The position numbers and the translations under genes were made by a program. A DNA stretch of 7,264 nt from an uncultured Lysobacteraceae bacterium (GTDB lineage Bacteria > Pseudomonadota > Gammaproteobacteria > Xanthomonadales > Xanthomonadaceae): contig CAMLSB010000096.1 in NCBI GenBank assembly GCA_946482565.1, forward strand, positions 1 to 7,264, written 5' to 3'. Position 1 is the stretch's first letter. Each line of letters starts with the position of its first letter. Below are positions 1 through 6,562 of this stretch, piece by piece. The notes beneath the pieces were generated by a model. It was given only the letters and a program-made list of their open reading frames with translations, searched no databases and was not told where the DNA came from.

Positions 1-185
1 TGCTTGATCACCGCGCCCATCGCGACTTCGCCCAGTTGCTGCCCGTGCAGCCCGAACTTCTCGACGAGCGCGCCGAGCGTGCGCACCGACATGCCGAGGT
101 TGCCGACGTCCGCATAGGCGGTGTTCTGGCGGCAGAAGGGGATGCGGACGCCGCCGAGCACGGCGACGGGACGACCTTGCAACAT
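1..185 (-). CDS. Acetyl-CoA acyltransferase (thiolase, FadI-like), N-terminal part only
   Basis: The first 61 codons of a thiolase are visible; the rest lies beyond the left edge of the window. Thiolases cleave 3-ketoacyl-CoA with CoA in fatty-acid beta-oxidation, or run the reverse condensation of acetyl-CoA, in the cytoplasm. The N-terminus reads M-L-Q-G-R-P-V-A-V-L-G-G-V-R-I-P-F-C-R-Q, which has the thiolase opening: a beta-strand followed by G-x-R-x-P-F. It is closest in style to FadI (R-I-A-I-V-S-G-L-R-T-P-F in E. coli, from memory). The A-Y-A-D-V segment and the L-G-A-L-V helix that follow also fit. The ATG at 185 has a GAGG about 7 nt upstream. The catalytic cysteine and histidine are outside the window, so the exact subfamily (FadI, FadA or PhaA type) cannot be decided. 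It is divergent from the gene at 299. Confidence 0.85.
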   Translation of the reverse strand, partial: MLQGRPVAVLGGVRIPFCRQNTAYADVGNLGMSVRTLGALVEKFGLHGQQLGEVAMGAVIK

Positions 186-242
186 CGTGCGACCTCGCGA
201 AGCGGCCCGCGCGGCGCGCGGGCGGGAAGACCTGTGCAGGCA

Positions 243-270
243 TATCTACGTAAGATGGCCGCAGTGTAAA
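243..270 (-). promoter_or_regulatory. Candidate sigma-70 promoter for the thiolase gene
   Basis: On the minus strand a TTTACA (265-270; 5 of 6 to TTGACA) is followed after 16 nt by TAGATA (243-248; a weak -10). Transcription would start about 50 nt upstream of the thiolase ATG. This is the only stretch of the 113-bp divergent gap (186-298) that resembles a promoter; the rest of the gap is very GC-rich. The box match is by eye and the -10 is poor. Confidence 0.25.
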
Positions 271-298
271 CCCGCCCCGCCGACCGGCCAATCACGCA

Positions 299-1201
299 AT
301 GAGCGACGCAGTGCGCATTCCTGGAACCCGTATCGTCGCCGGCGCGCTCGCGCTGGAACTGGCGCCGGGCAGCCCCGTGGGCGCCATGCTGCTCGCGCAG
401 GCCGACGCGGGACGCCTGGGCGAACGCATCGCCGCCGACCTCGCCGGCTTCCAGCCCGAGGCGGCGACGCTGGAACTCGCGCTCGCCGGTGCCCATTACG
501 ATCCTGTGGAAGCGCTGCGGCCGGGCTGGCCGCTGCATCGCGAGCTCGACCAGCTGGCGGCGCGTGCGCCCGGCCGCGACGACGCGCGCGGCGCTGGCGC
601 CGCGGATGCCGGCCGGATCATCGCGTTCGGCGCGCACGACGGCCGCCTGCCCGACGCGCTGATGCCCGATCCGGGCCAGGCCGGCGGCCCGCTGCGGATC
701 CTGCCGTTCGTGCTCGCGGGCGACGCCGATGCCGTGGCGCGCGTGGGCGATGCGTTCGAGCGCGACCTCGTCGAGACCGGCATGGCCGGGGCGGCGACCG
801 CGCTGATGGCGCAGGAACTGTTCGGGCTGCAGGTCGAGCACGCGCGTTACCTGACGCTGCACGACCTGCTGGCGATGACCGCGTTGCAGTACGAGCACGC
901 CGGCCTGTCACCGCTGTGGCCGATGCTGGAGGCGGCGCTGCTCGCGCCGGATGCCGAGGAATGGCTGGACGCGCCGCCCGAGCCGCTCGCGCACTACCGC
1001 GACGGCGAGGCGCGCATCGCGTTGTTCTCGCCCGCCGCGTGGCACGCGCGCTACGTGCCGTCGGACACCGACGACGCGCGGCTCGCGCGCGGCTTCGAGC
1101 ACTTCCAGGCGCGGCAGCGGCAGTTCGCCGCGGTGCTCGGCGCGCACGGCGTACCGGTCACCTTCGCCCACTGCAACGCCAACGAACAACCCGACCTGTA
1201 A
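299..1201 (+). CDS. Conserved-looking hypothetical protein, 300 aa, function unknown
   Basis: A 300-residue acidic soluble protein that I do not recognise. There is no signal peptide, no transmembrane segment and no obvious nucleotide-binding or metal motif. What can be seen: an Ala/Leu-rich N-terminal half; a low-complexity A/G/D/R stretch at about residues 88-106 that looks like an interdomain linker; and a helical C-terminal half with aromatic and histidine residues (L-Q-Y-E-H near 197, A-W-H-A-R-Y near 247, H-F-Q-A-R-Q-R near 268). It ends in a Cys/Asn-containing tail (H-C-N-A-N-E-Q). Codon use matches the neighbours, with G/C-dominated third positions, which supports real coding. The ATG at 299 gives an N-terminus without low-complexity sequence, but no good Shine-Dalgarno precedes it, so the start is moderately certain. 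It is divergent from the thiolase and convergent with sodC. Its stop codon is directly abutted by a long palindrome. Confidence 0.8.
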   Translation: MSDAVRIPGTRIVAGALALELAPGSPVGAMLLAQADAGRLGERIAADLAGFQPEAATLELALAGAHYDPVEALRPGWPLHRELDQLAARAPGRDDARGAGAADAGRIIAFGAHDGRLPDALMPDPGQAGGPLRILPFVLAGDADAVARVGDAFERDLVETGMAGAATALMAQELFGLQVEHARYLTLHDLLAMTALQYEHAGLSPLWPMLEAALLAPDAEEWLDAPPEPLAHYRDGEARIALFSPAAWHARYVPSDTDDARLARGFEHFQARQRQFAAVLGAHGVPVTFAHCNANEQPDL

Positions 1202-1277
1202 AAAAAGGGGACGGAGGGAGTTAATTCCGGGACAGGGCATGCCCTGTCCCGGAATTAACTCCCTCCGTCCCCTTTTT
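1202..1277. repeat. Perfect 76-bp palindrome between convergent genes; likely bidirectional terminator or REP/MITE-like element
   Basis: Every base from 1202 to 1239 pairs with its mirror from 1240 to 1277, giving two 38-bp arms with no spacer (centre GCATGC at 1237-1242). The outer ends are A5 on the left and T5 on the right, preceded by GGGG/CCCC. Transcripts from either side would therefore fold a very stable hairpin ending in a short U-run, which is the architecture of a bidirectional intrinsic terminator. It starts on the base after the stop codon of the upstream gene and ends 9 bp before the sodC stop. The arm opens with AAAAAGGGGACGGAGGG, a kind of sequence I associate with dispersed palindromic repeats near IS200-like/REP-associated transposases; that link is recollection, not shown here. 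No second copy was found in the window. Confidence 0.85.
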
Positions 1278-1286
1278 GGGGTGCCC

Positions 1287-1856
1287 TCAGTCGGCGAGCT
1301 TGATCACCCCGCAAGCCAGGCGCTTGCCCGCGTTGCCCGACGGCTGGCTGTGGTAATCGTCCGGATCGGCATGGACGATGATCGCGCGGCCCGCGACGTC
1401 GTTCGCCGCGCCGGTGCCGAGGGTCAGGCCGGGCACGTGCATGTTGACGTGCGCGACGCCCTGCGCGTCGGCGGTGATGTTGTCGATGTCGCCGGCGTGG
1501 TGCGCGCCTTCGTCCATCCGCCCGTGCGGCGCGGCGCCCGGGTTGAAGTGGCCGCCGGCGCTGCTGGCGTCGGCCGCGCTGCAGTCGCCCTTCTCGTGGA
1601 TGTGGAAGCCGTGGCTGCTGCCCGGTGCGAGGCCGCCGATGTCGCCGGCGATGTGCACCGCGTTCGCACCCATGCTCATCACCTGCAGGCGGCCGCTGAC
1701 CAGGCTGCCCGAGGCCGACGCGAGGTTGGCGACGGCGTCGTGGTCCTGCATCGGCGCGCTCGGCGCAGGCGCGGCGGGCGACTTCGGCGGCGTGGAGCTG
1801 CAGGCGGCGAGGCCGAGCACGGCCAGGGTGGCGGCGGCGAGCGGAACGATGCGCAT
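1287..1856 (-). CDS. sodC: Superoxide dismutase [Cu-Zn], periplasmic lipoprotein
   Basis: A 189-residue Cu/Zn superoxide dismutase that converts superoxide to hydrogen peroxide and oxygen in the periplasm. Residues 1-19 form a lipoprotein signal with lipobox L16-A-A-C19; Ser at +2 predicts outer-membrane sorting. A Pro/Ala-rich linker (about 20-38) precedes the SOD fold. All active-site residues are visible: copper ligands H85 and H87 (H-G-F-H-I-H-E), bridging H103 (G-G-H-F-N-P), zinc ligands H111, H120 and D123 (H-A-G-D), and copper ligand H162 (V-H-A-D-P-D-D). The disulfide cysteines C92 and C182 and the guiding R179 (K-R-L-A-C-G-V-I) are present. The electrostatic loop D-D-Y-H-S-Q-P-S-G-N-A-G is typical of bacterial SodC. 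The ATG at 1856 is preferred over an in-frame ATG 36 nt upstream because it has a strong Shine-Dalgarno and starts directly with the signal peptide. It is 114 bp downstream of ntrC on the same strand, so it probably has its own promoter. Confidence 0.96.
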   Translation of the reverse strand: MRIVPLAAATLAVLGLAACSSTPPKSPAAPAPSAPMQDHDAVANLASASGSLVSGRLQVMSMGANAVHIAGDIGGLAPGSSHGFHIHEKGDCSAADASSAGGHFNPGAAPHGRMDEGAHHAGDIDNITADAQGVAHVNMHVPGLTLGTGAANDVAGRAIIVHADPDDYHSQPSGNAGKRLACGVIKLAD

Positions 1857-1863
1857 GGCGGAT

Positions 1864-1869
1864 CTCCTC
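1864..1869 (-). promoter_or_regulatory. Shine-Dalgarno site that fixes the sodC start
   Basis: GAGGAG on the minus strand lies 7 nt upstream of the ATG at 1856. The longer in-frame alternative beginning at 1892 has no comparable site and would put charged residues in front of the lipoprotein signal. Confidence 0.75.
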
Positions 1870-1970
1870 ATGGGGACGGGCGATTGTCGCACCCTGCGCG
1901 GCGCGGCGTCGTGACGCTGCGCGATGCCCGGCAGCGGCGCGCGCGCGACGCGCGTGGCATCGGCTCGGCG

Positions 1971-3444
<1,474 letters not shown>

Positions 3445-3452
<8 letters not shown>

Positions 3453-4518
3453 TTGCCGCCTCTCCCGCTTCGCGCAACGGCAGCAGCAGCGTGAACACCG
3501 TATGCCCCGGCCGCGACCGGAATGCGAGCGAGCCGCGATGCTCGCGCGCGACCTGCTGCGCCAGCGCGAGCCCGAGCCCGCTGCCCTCGGCGCGGCCGCT
3601 CACCAGCGGCAGGAACACCTGCTCGGCGAGTTCCTCCGGCACGCCGCGGCCGTCGTCCGCGATCTCGAGGCGCAGCGCCAGCGCATGCGCCGCGTCGCCG
3701 ATGCGCACGCCGTGTTCGGCGCGCGTGCGCAACGTGACGTTCGCCGCACCGGCCTCGATCGCGTTGCGCACCAGGTTCCAGGTGGCCTGCACCAGGCGAT
3801 CTTCGTCGCCGTCGAATTCGGGCAGGCTGGGGTCGTAGTCGCGCGCGAGGCGCACCGCCCAGCCGGCGTCGCTTTCGGCCAGGCGCAGCACGCGTTCAAG
3901 CACCGCGTGGATGTTCAGCGGCGCATGCGGCCGCGGCGGCGCCGGCAACAGCAGGCGATCGAGCAGGCCGGCAAGGCGCTCCACTTCGGACTGGATGAGC
4001 GCGGTGAGTTCGAGGGAATCGTCGTCGCCGTCGCTTTTGCCGGCGGCGGCCTCGACGGCGGCGCGCGCGGCGGCGCGGCGCGCGAGCAGCTGCGCGGCTC
4101 CCTTCAATCCGGCCAGGGGATTGCGCAACTCGTGCGCGAGACCCTTGAGCGAGGCGCTGACCGCGCCGGGCAGCGCGAGCGCCGGATCCTCGCCGGGGAA
4201 TTCGGCCACCGGATGCGCCTCGAGCCACCAGCCGCCGCCCTCGCGCGGCGACAGCGCCACGTCGGCGAAGCGCGCCGACTGGCCCGGGAAGGCGAACGCC
4301 AGGCGGCGCAGCCGGATTGCGTCCTCGCCCGGCGCCTGCAGCCATTCGGCCAGGCGCGTGCCATCGGCTTCCAGCGCCGCCAGCGGCAGGCCGGGCAGCC
4401 GCCGTGCACCGACCCCGAGCCAGCGCCCGAATGCCGGGTTCGCGCCGGCGACGCAACCGTCGGCGCCGGTCCAGGCAACCGGGGTCGTCAGCGCATCGAG
4501 GGCGGTGGCATCGGCCAT
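3445..4518 (-). CDS. ntrB: Nitrogen regulation sensor histidine kinase NtrB
   Basis: A 357-residue NtrB/GlnL, the cytoplasmic kinase/phosphatase that PII proteins switch according to glutamine/2-oxoglutarate status and that controls NtrC. A PAS-like sensor domain (about 1-115) has no membrane segment. The H-box G-L-A-H-E-L-R-N-P-L has phospho-acceptor H129. The ATPase domain has the N-box W-N-L-V-R-N-A-I-E-A-G (N252), G1 D-D-G-R-G-V-P (288-294), the F-box at F302 and G2 G-S-G-L-G-L-A-L (312-319). An Ala-rich then acidic stretch (about 146-168) in the dimerisation helices looks like a small insertion relative to the enteric protein. The ATG at 4518 was chosen because the protein then starts at the PAS domain, but no good Shine-Dalgarno is seen. 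ATGs at 4536 (inside the NtrC operator) and 4590 are also in frame. ntrC follows with an 8-bp overlap. Confidence 0.94.
3459..3464 (-). promoter_or_regulatory. Shine-Dalgarno site inside ntrB that fixes the ntrC start
   Basis: GAGAGG on the minus strand, 6 nt from the ATG at 3452, lies within the last codons of ntrB. It favours the 493-residue NtrC over a start ten codons further in (3422). Confidence 0.65.
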
Positions 4519-4535
4519 TGCACCAATATAGTGCA
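4519..4535 (-). promoter_or_regulatory. NtrC-binding site (enhancer/operator) at the ntrB start
   Basis: Read on the minus strand this is TGCACTATATTGGTGCA, which fits the NtrC dyad TGCAC-N7-GTGCA known from the enterobacterial glnA and glnL promoters. It directly abuts the chosen ntrB ATG. In E. coli an NtrC site overlaps the start of the glnL promoter and mediates repression of glnLG; a site downstream of a sigma-70 start here suggests the same autoregulation (inference). The NtrC encoded 1 kb away keeps the conserved recognition helix, which supports this specificity. Confidence 0.75.
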
Positions 4536-4553
4536 TTGCCGCCCGAATGCACT
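4530..4553. repeat. Inverted repeat (8-bp arms, 8-bp spacer) sharing a half-site with the NtrC box
   Basis: AGTGCATT (4530-4537) and AATGCACT (4546-4553) form a perfect inverted repeat. With the NtrC box, this gives three TGCAC/GTGCA half-sites in a row (4519-4523, 4531-4535, 4548-4552). The outer pair may be a second, weaker NtrC site with wide spacing, or an RNA hairpin in the ntrB leader. Confidence 0.5.
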
Positions 4554-4559
4554 CATACA

Positions 4560-4590
4560 ATTTTATCGAAGTTACCTCAGTCGATTGCAA
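4560..4590 (-). promoter_or_regulatory. Candidate sigma-70 promoter of ntrBC
   Basis: On the minus strand TTGCAA (4585-4590) is followed by TAAAAT (4560-4565; 5 of 6 to TATAAT). The spacing of 19 nt is long; taking GATAAA as the -10 gives 17 nt. Transcription would start near 4553, just upstream of the NtrC box. The segment 4551-4610 is only about 30% GC (18 of 60 bases), very different from its surroundings. No sigma-54 promoter (GG-N10-GC with TTGC) was recognised here. Confidence 0.4.
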
Positions 4591-4602
4591 TAATATTATT
4601 GC
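4587..4602. promoter_or_regulatory. 16-bp perfect palindrome, candidate operator of the HTH protein
   Basis: GCAATAATATTATTGC is a perfect palindrome in the middle of the divergent AT-rich gap. It overlaps the candidate -35 boxes on both strands. Its ATTATTG (4595-4601) recurs exactly 30 bp later (4625-4631), which is about three helical turns and suggests two phased sites for one regulator. The most economical ligand is the XRE-type HTH protein encoded at 4655, acting as autorepressor; this is inference. Confidence 0.45.
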
Positions 4603-4627
4603 TTTAATGGCCCCGCTCTGCTACATT
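4599..4627 (+). promoter_or_regulatory. Candidate promoter of the mystery-protein A/B operon
   Basis: TTGCTT (4599-4604) and TACATT (4622-4627) are separated by 17 nt. Each box is only a moderate match. They lie upstream of a GGGAG Shine-Dalgarno (4642-4646) and the ATG at 4655, and they overlap the two candidate operator repeats, as expected for a repressed promoter. Confidence 0.35.
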
Positions 4628-4634
4628 ATTGTAG
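4621..4634. promoter_or_regulatory. Second candidate operator (imperfect dyad) over the -10
   Basis: CTACA-TTAT-TGTAG has 5-bp inverted arms around a 4-bp centre and contains the second ATTATTG copy (4625-4631). It covers the candidate -10 of the downstream operon. Confidence 0.35.
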
Positions 4635-4654
4635 TAGTGACGGGAGTGCACGCC

Positions 4655-5131
4655 ATGATTCCTTCAAGATCAATGCGACAACTCAGCCGACAGCGTCTGG
4701 ATGAGCGGCTGAAAGCGCTTCGGGAACTGCCGCCTTCCGCGAAGGCGGTGCCCGGAGGTGGCTGGATTCGCGCTGTCCGCGAGGCGTTGGGAATGCCGAG
4801 GCAAGTGCTCGCCCAGCGGATGGGCGTCGGCCCAGCGCGCATACAACAGATGGAGTTGGGCGAGTCGCGCGGCAGCATCACCATGGCTTCGCTTGCCCGG
4901 GCAGCGGCCGCCCTGGATTGCGAGCTAGTCGTCGCTCTGGTTCCACGCGAGCCGCTTGAGGCGAGAGTGCAGAAGCAGCGCCTGCATCGGGCCGAAAACT
5001 GGCTCAGGACGCGGATGCTTCACACCATGTCGCTGGAAGGCCAGGACATCGGGTCTTCCGACGTGCCGCCTGCAGCCCTCCAGGAGATCGAGCGGATGTT
5101 CCCGGACGAACGCCTGTGGGACGAATCTTGA
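4655..5131 (+). CDS. Mobile mystery protein A family: XRE-type HTH protein, probable antitoxin of the adjacent Fic protein
   Basis: A 158-residue protein that matches my recollection of the 'mobile mystery protein A' family (TIGR02612), always paired with protein B. A basic N-terminal helix (7-24, with R-Q-L-S-R-Q-R-L-D-E-R-L) leads into an XRE/Cro-like HTH (about 37-95: W-I-R-A-V-R-E-A-L-G-M, L-A-Q-R-M-G-V, then I-Q-Q-M-E). A helical segment (about 103-125) follows. At 124-129 stands T-M-S-L-E-G, which fits the (S/T)xxxE(G/N) inhibitory motif of Fic antitoxins such as VbhA/FicA; another helix and the tail L-W-D-E-S close the protein. Role inferred: operon repressor plus Fic inhibitor. The ATG at 4655 has GGGAG 8 nt upstream. 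A longer frame back to 4547 would translate the AT-rich promoter region and is rejected. The gene overlaps the Fic gene, and GC is lower than in the flanking genes. Confidence 0.88.
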   Translation: MIPSRSMRQLSRQRLDERLKALRELPPSAKAVPGGGWIRAVREALGMPRQVLAQRMGVGPARIQQMELGESRGSITMASLARAAAALDCELVVALVPREPLEARVQKQRLHRAENWLRTRMLHTMSLEGQDIGSSDVPPAALQEIERMFPDERLWDES

Positions 5132-5745
5132 GTCCTGTCCCGGACCCCTCTCCAGTTTGGTGGACGCCGGACACCGATGGGCAGACGCCACTCGATCCGG
5201 ATGAAGCCTCGGGCCTGAAGCTGGCCTTCATCGCCACGCGTGGCGACTTGAATGCGGCTGAGGGCAACAGTATCGCCACGGGCATGCAATGGGCCGAGTC
5301 GCGGGTCCGCCGCGGCGCCCATGTGGCGAGCGAGGAATTCCTGCGAAAACTGCATCTCAAGCTCTTCGGCGAGGTCTGGGAATGGGCAGGAAGCTATCGA
5401 CGTACCGAGCGGAACATCGGCATCGATCCACTTCAGATTCCCATCGCGCTGCGTCAGTTGTTCGACGACGTCGCTGCCTGGGTGGAGTTCAAGGCCTACG
5501 AACCGGATGAACGGGCCGCACGTCTGCATCACCGGCTGACATGGATCCATCCCTTTCCCAACGGGAATGGACGTACCTCACGCGCGATGGCCGACCTTTC
5601 CCTTTTGGCGCAAGGCATTGCGCCTTTCAGCTGGGGTGCGAACACCGGCCTGCCGGCGCAAGAAACAAGGCAATGTTACCTTGCGGCGGTACGCGCCGCG
5701 GACGGCCATGATCTCGCTCCACTGATGGCGTTCGTGCGTTCCTGA
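5116..5745 (+). CDS. Mobile mystery protein B family: Fic/DOC-domain protein, probable AMP-transferase toxin
   Basis: A 209-residue Fic-domain protein of the 'mobile mystery protein B' type (TIGR02613, from recollection). Fic enzymes usually transfer AMP or another phosphate-containing group from a nucleotide to a protein hydroxyl. The signature H-P-F-P-N-G-N-G-R (145-153), followed by R156, holds the catalytic histidine, the anion-binding glycine loop and both arginines. The usual Asp/Glu that holds magnesium is Asn149. Upstream are the helix L-N-A-A-E-G-N-S-I (45-53), the F-G-E-V-W-E-W-A-G motif (84-92) and the flap Y-R-R-T-E-R-N-I-G-I (94-103). There is no signal peptide. The start is uncertain: GTG at 5116 (16-bp overlap with the HTH gene) or TTG at 5128. 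The latter shares TTGA with the HTH gene's stop and has GGGA 6 nt upstream (5118-5121). Either implies translational coupling. Target unknown. The antitoxin-then-toxin order fits a TA module. Confidence 0.9.
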   Translation: MGRILSPVPDPSPVWWTPDTDGQTPLDPDEASGLKLAFIATRGDLNAAEGNSIATGMQWAESRVRRGAHVASEEFLRKLHLKLFGEVWEWAGSYRRTERNIGIDPLQIPIALRQLFDDVAAWVEFKAYEPDERAARLHHRLTWIHPFPNGNGRTSRAMADLSLLAQGIAPFSWGANTGLPAQETRQCYLAAVRAADGHDLAPLMAFVRS

Positions 5746-5785
5746 CGAGGCTGGCTTCGAATCCGTCCTTGAAGTGCGGCCTTCG

Positions 5786-6562
5786 CTAGTGTGCCGGTCG
5801 GACCATCCCCGGTTCCGAAATGCGCGTCAGCGCGTACAGGATCCGCGCGTCCTCGGCGTCGAGCACGTCGTTCTCGTCGCCGCGGTAGTGGCGGTGGAAC
5901 GCGCGCACGGTGTCGGTGTAGCCCGGGGTCTTGTCGATCTCGAGCGGATAACCGAGTACGCGCAGCGCCATCAGCGGATCGAAGCCGGGCGGCGGATCGA
6001 CGAGCGGACCCTGCGGCCACTTGCCGAAGCCCGCGTCGGCGAGCTGCTTCCACGGGAAGCGGAAACCGGGATCGCGCTTGCGTGCCGGCGCCAGGTCCGC
6101 GTGCGCGATGATCGCGTCGCGCGGGATGCCGAGCCGCGTGCACAGGTCGTCGAGCAGCCGGATCAGCGCATCGATCTCGGCGGGCGCGAACGGCGTTTCG
6201 CCGTCGTTGTCGAGCTCGATGCCGATGGAGGCCGAATTGAGTTCCGTGATCGTGCCCCAGCGCCCGGCCCCCGCCTGCCACGCGCGGTCGGCATCGTCGA
6301 CGAGCTGGTAGATGCGGCCGTCGCTTCCGACCAGGTAGTGCGCGCTCACCGGGCCGCCGCTGTTGGCGGTGCGCAGCGTATGCAGCGCCTGCTCCGCCGA
6401 GCCTTCCTCCGTAGCGTGGATCACGATCAGCATCGGCTTGCGCGCGTCGAAGTTCGGCGACGGCTCCCACTGCGCGATCGGGCTGCGCGACGGCGGCGGG
6501 ACATGGGCGCAGGCCGCGAGCAGGGCCGCGGCGGCGAGGACGACAGGCAGGCGGGCGTTCAT
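5786..6562 (-). CDS. amiD: N-acetylmuramoyl-L-alanine amidase, AmiD-like lipoprotein
   Basis: A 258-residue zinc amidase (Amidase_2/AmpD fold) that cuts the lactyl-amide bond between N-acetylmuramic acid and L-Ala in peptidoglycan or its fragments. Residues 1-18 form a lipoprotein signal with lipobox L15-A-A-C18; Ala at +2 predicts the outer membrane facing the periplasm, as for E. coli AmiD. Zinc ligands are H49 (V-I-H-A), H154 (I-I-A-H-A-D) and D164 (R-K-R-D-P-G), with E116 (I-G-I-E-L-D-N) as likely catalytic residue. The spacing is close to that of E. coli AmiD. The C-terminal part (about 197-247) looks like a peptidoglycan-binding domain (L-R-V-L-G-Y ... V-R-A-F-H-R-H-Y). The ATG at 6562 overlaps the stop of the upstream acetyltransferase as ATGA, which both fixes the start and implies coupling. 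It is convergent with the Fic gene, with 40 bp between the stops. Confidence 0.92.
   Translation of the reverse strand: MNARLPVVLAAAALLAACAHVPPPSRSPIAQWEPSPNFDARKPMLIVIHATEEGSAEQALHTLRTANSGGPVSAHYLVGSDGRIYQLVDDADRAWQAGAGRWGTITELNSASIGIELDNDGETPFAPAEIDALIRLLDDLCTRLGIPRDAIIAHADLAPARKRDPGFRFPWKQLADAGFGKWPQGPLVDPPPGFDPLMALRVLGYPLEIDKTPGYTDTVRAFHRHYRGDENDVLDAEDARILYALTRISEPGMVRPAH

Noticed and set aside
1922..1962. Hairpin between ntrC and sodC (7-bp outer arms plus CG-repeat interior)
   Set aside because: No T-run follows on the minus strand, and alternating CG sequence pairs with itself easily; too weak to call a terminator.
4547..4654. N-terminal extension of the HTH gene by 36 codons
   Set aside because: It would translate the AT-rich control region with its palindromes. 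The ATG at 4655 has a good ribosome site and fits the family's usual N-terminus.
5134..5144. CCTGTCCCGGA shared with an arm of the 76-bp palindrome
   Set aside because: Only 11 bases match, they lie inside the coding overlap of the Fic unit, and no flanking similarity extends it; probably chance in GC-rich DNA.
5746..5785. Terminator between the convergent Fic and amiD genes
   Set aside because: Only 4-bp stems such as CTTC/GAAG are visible and there is no T-run; nothing supportable was seen.
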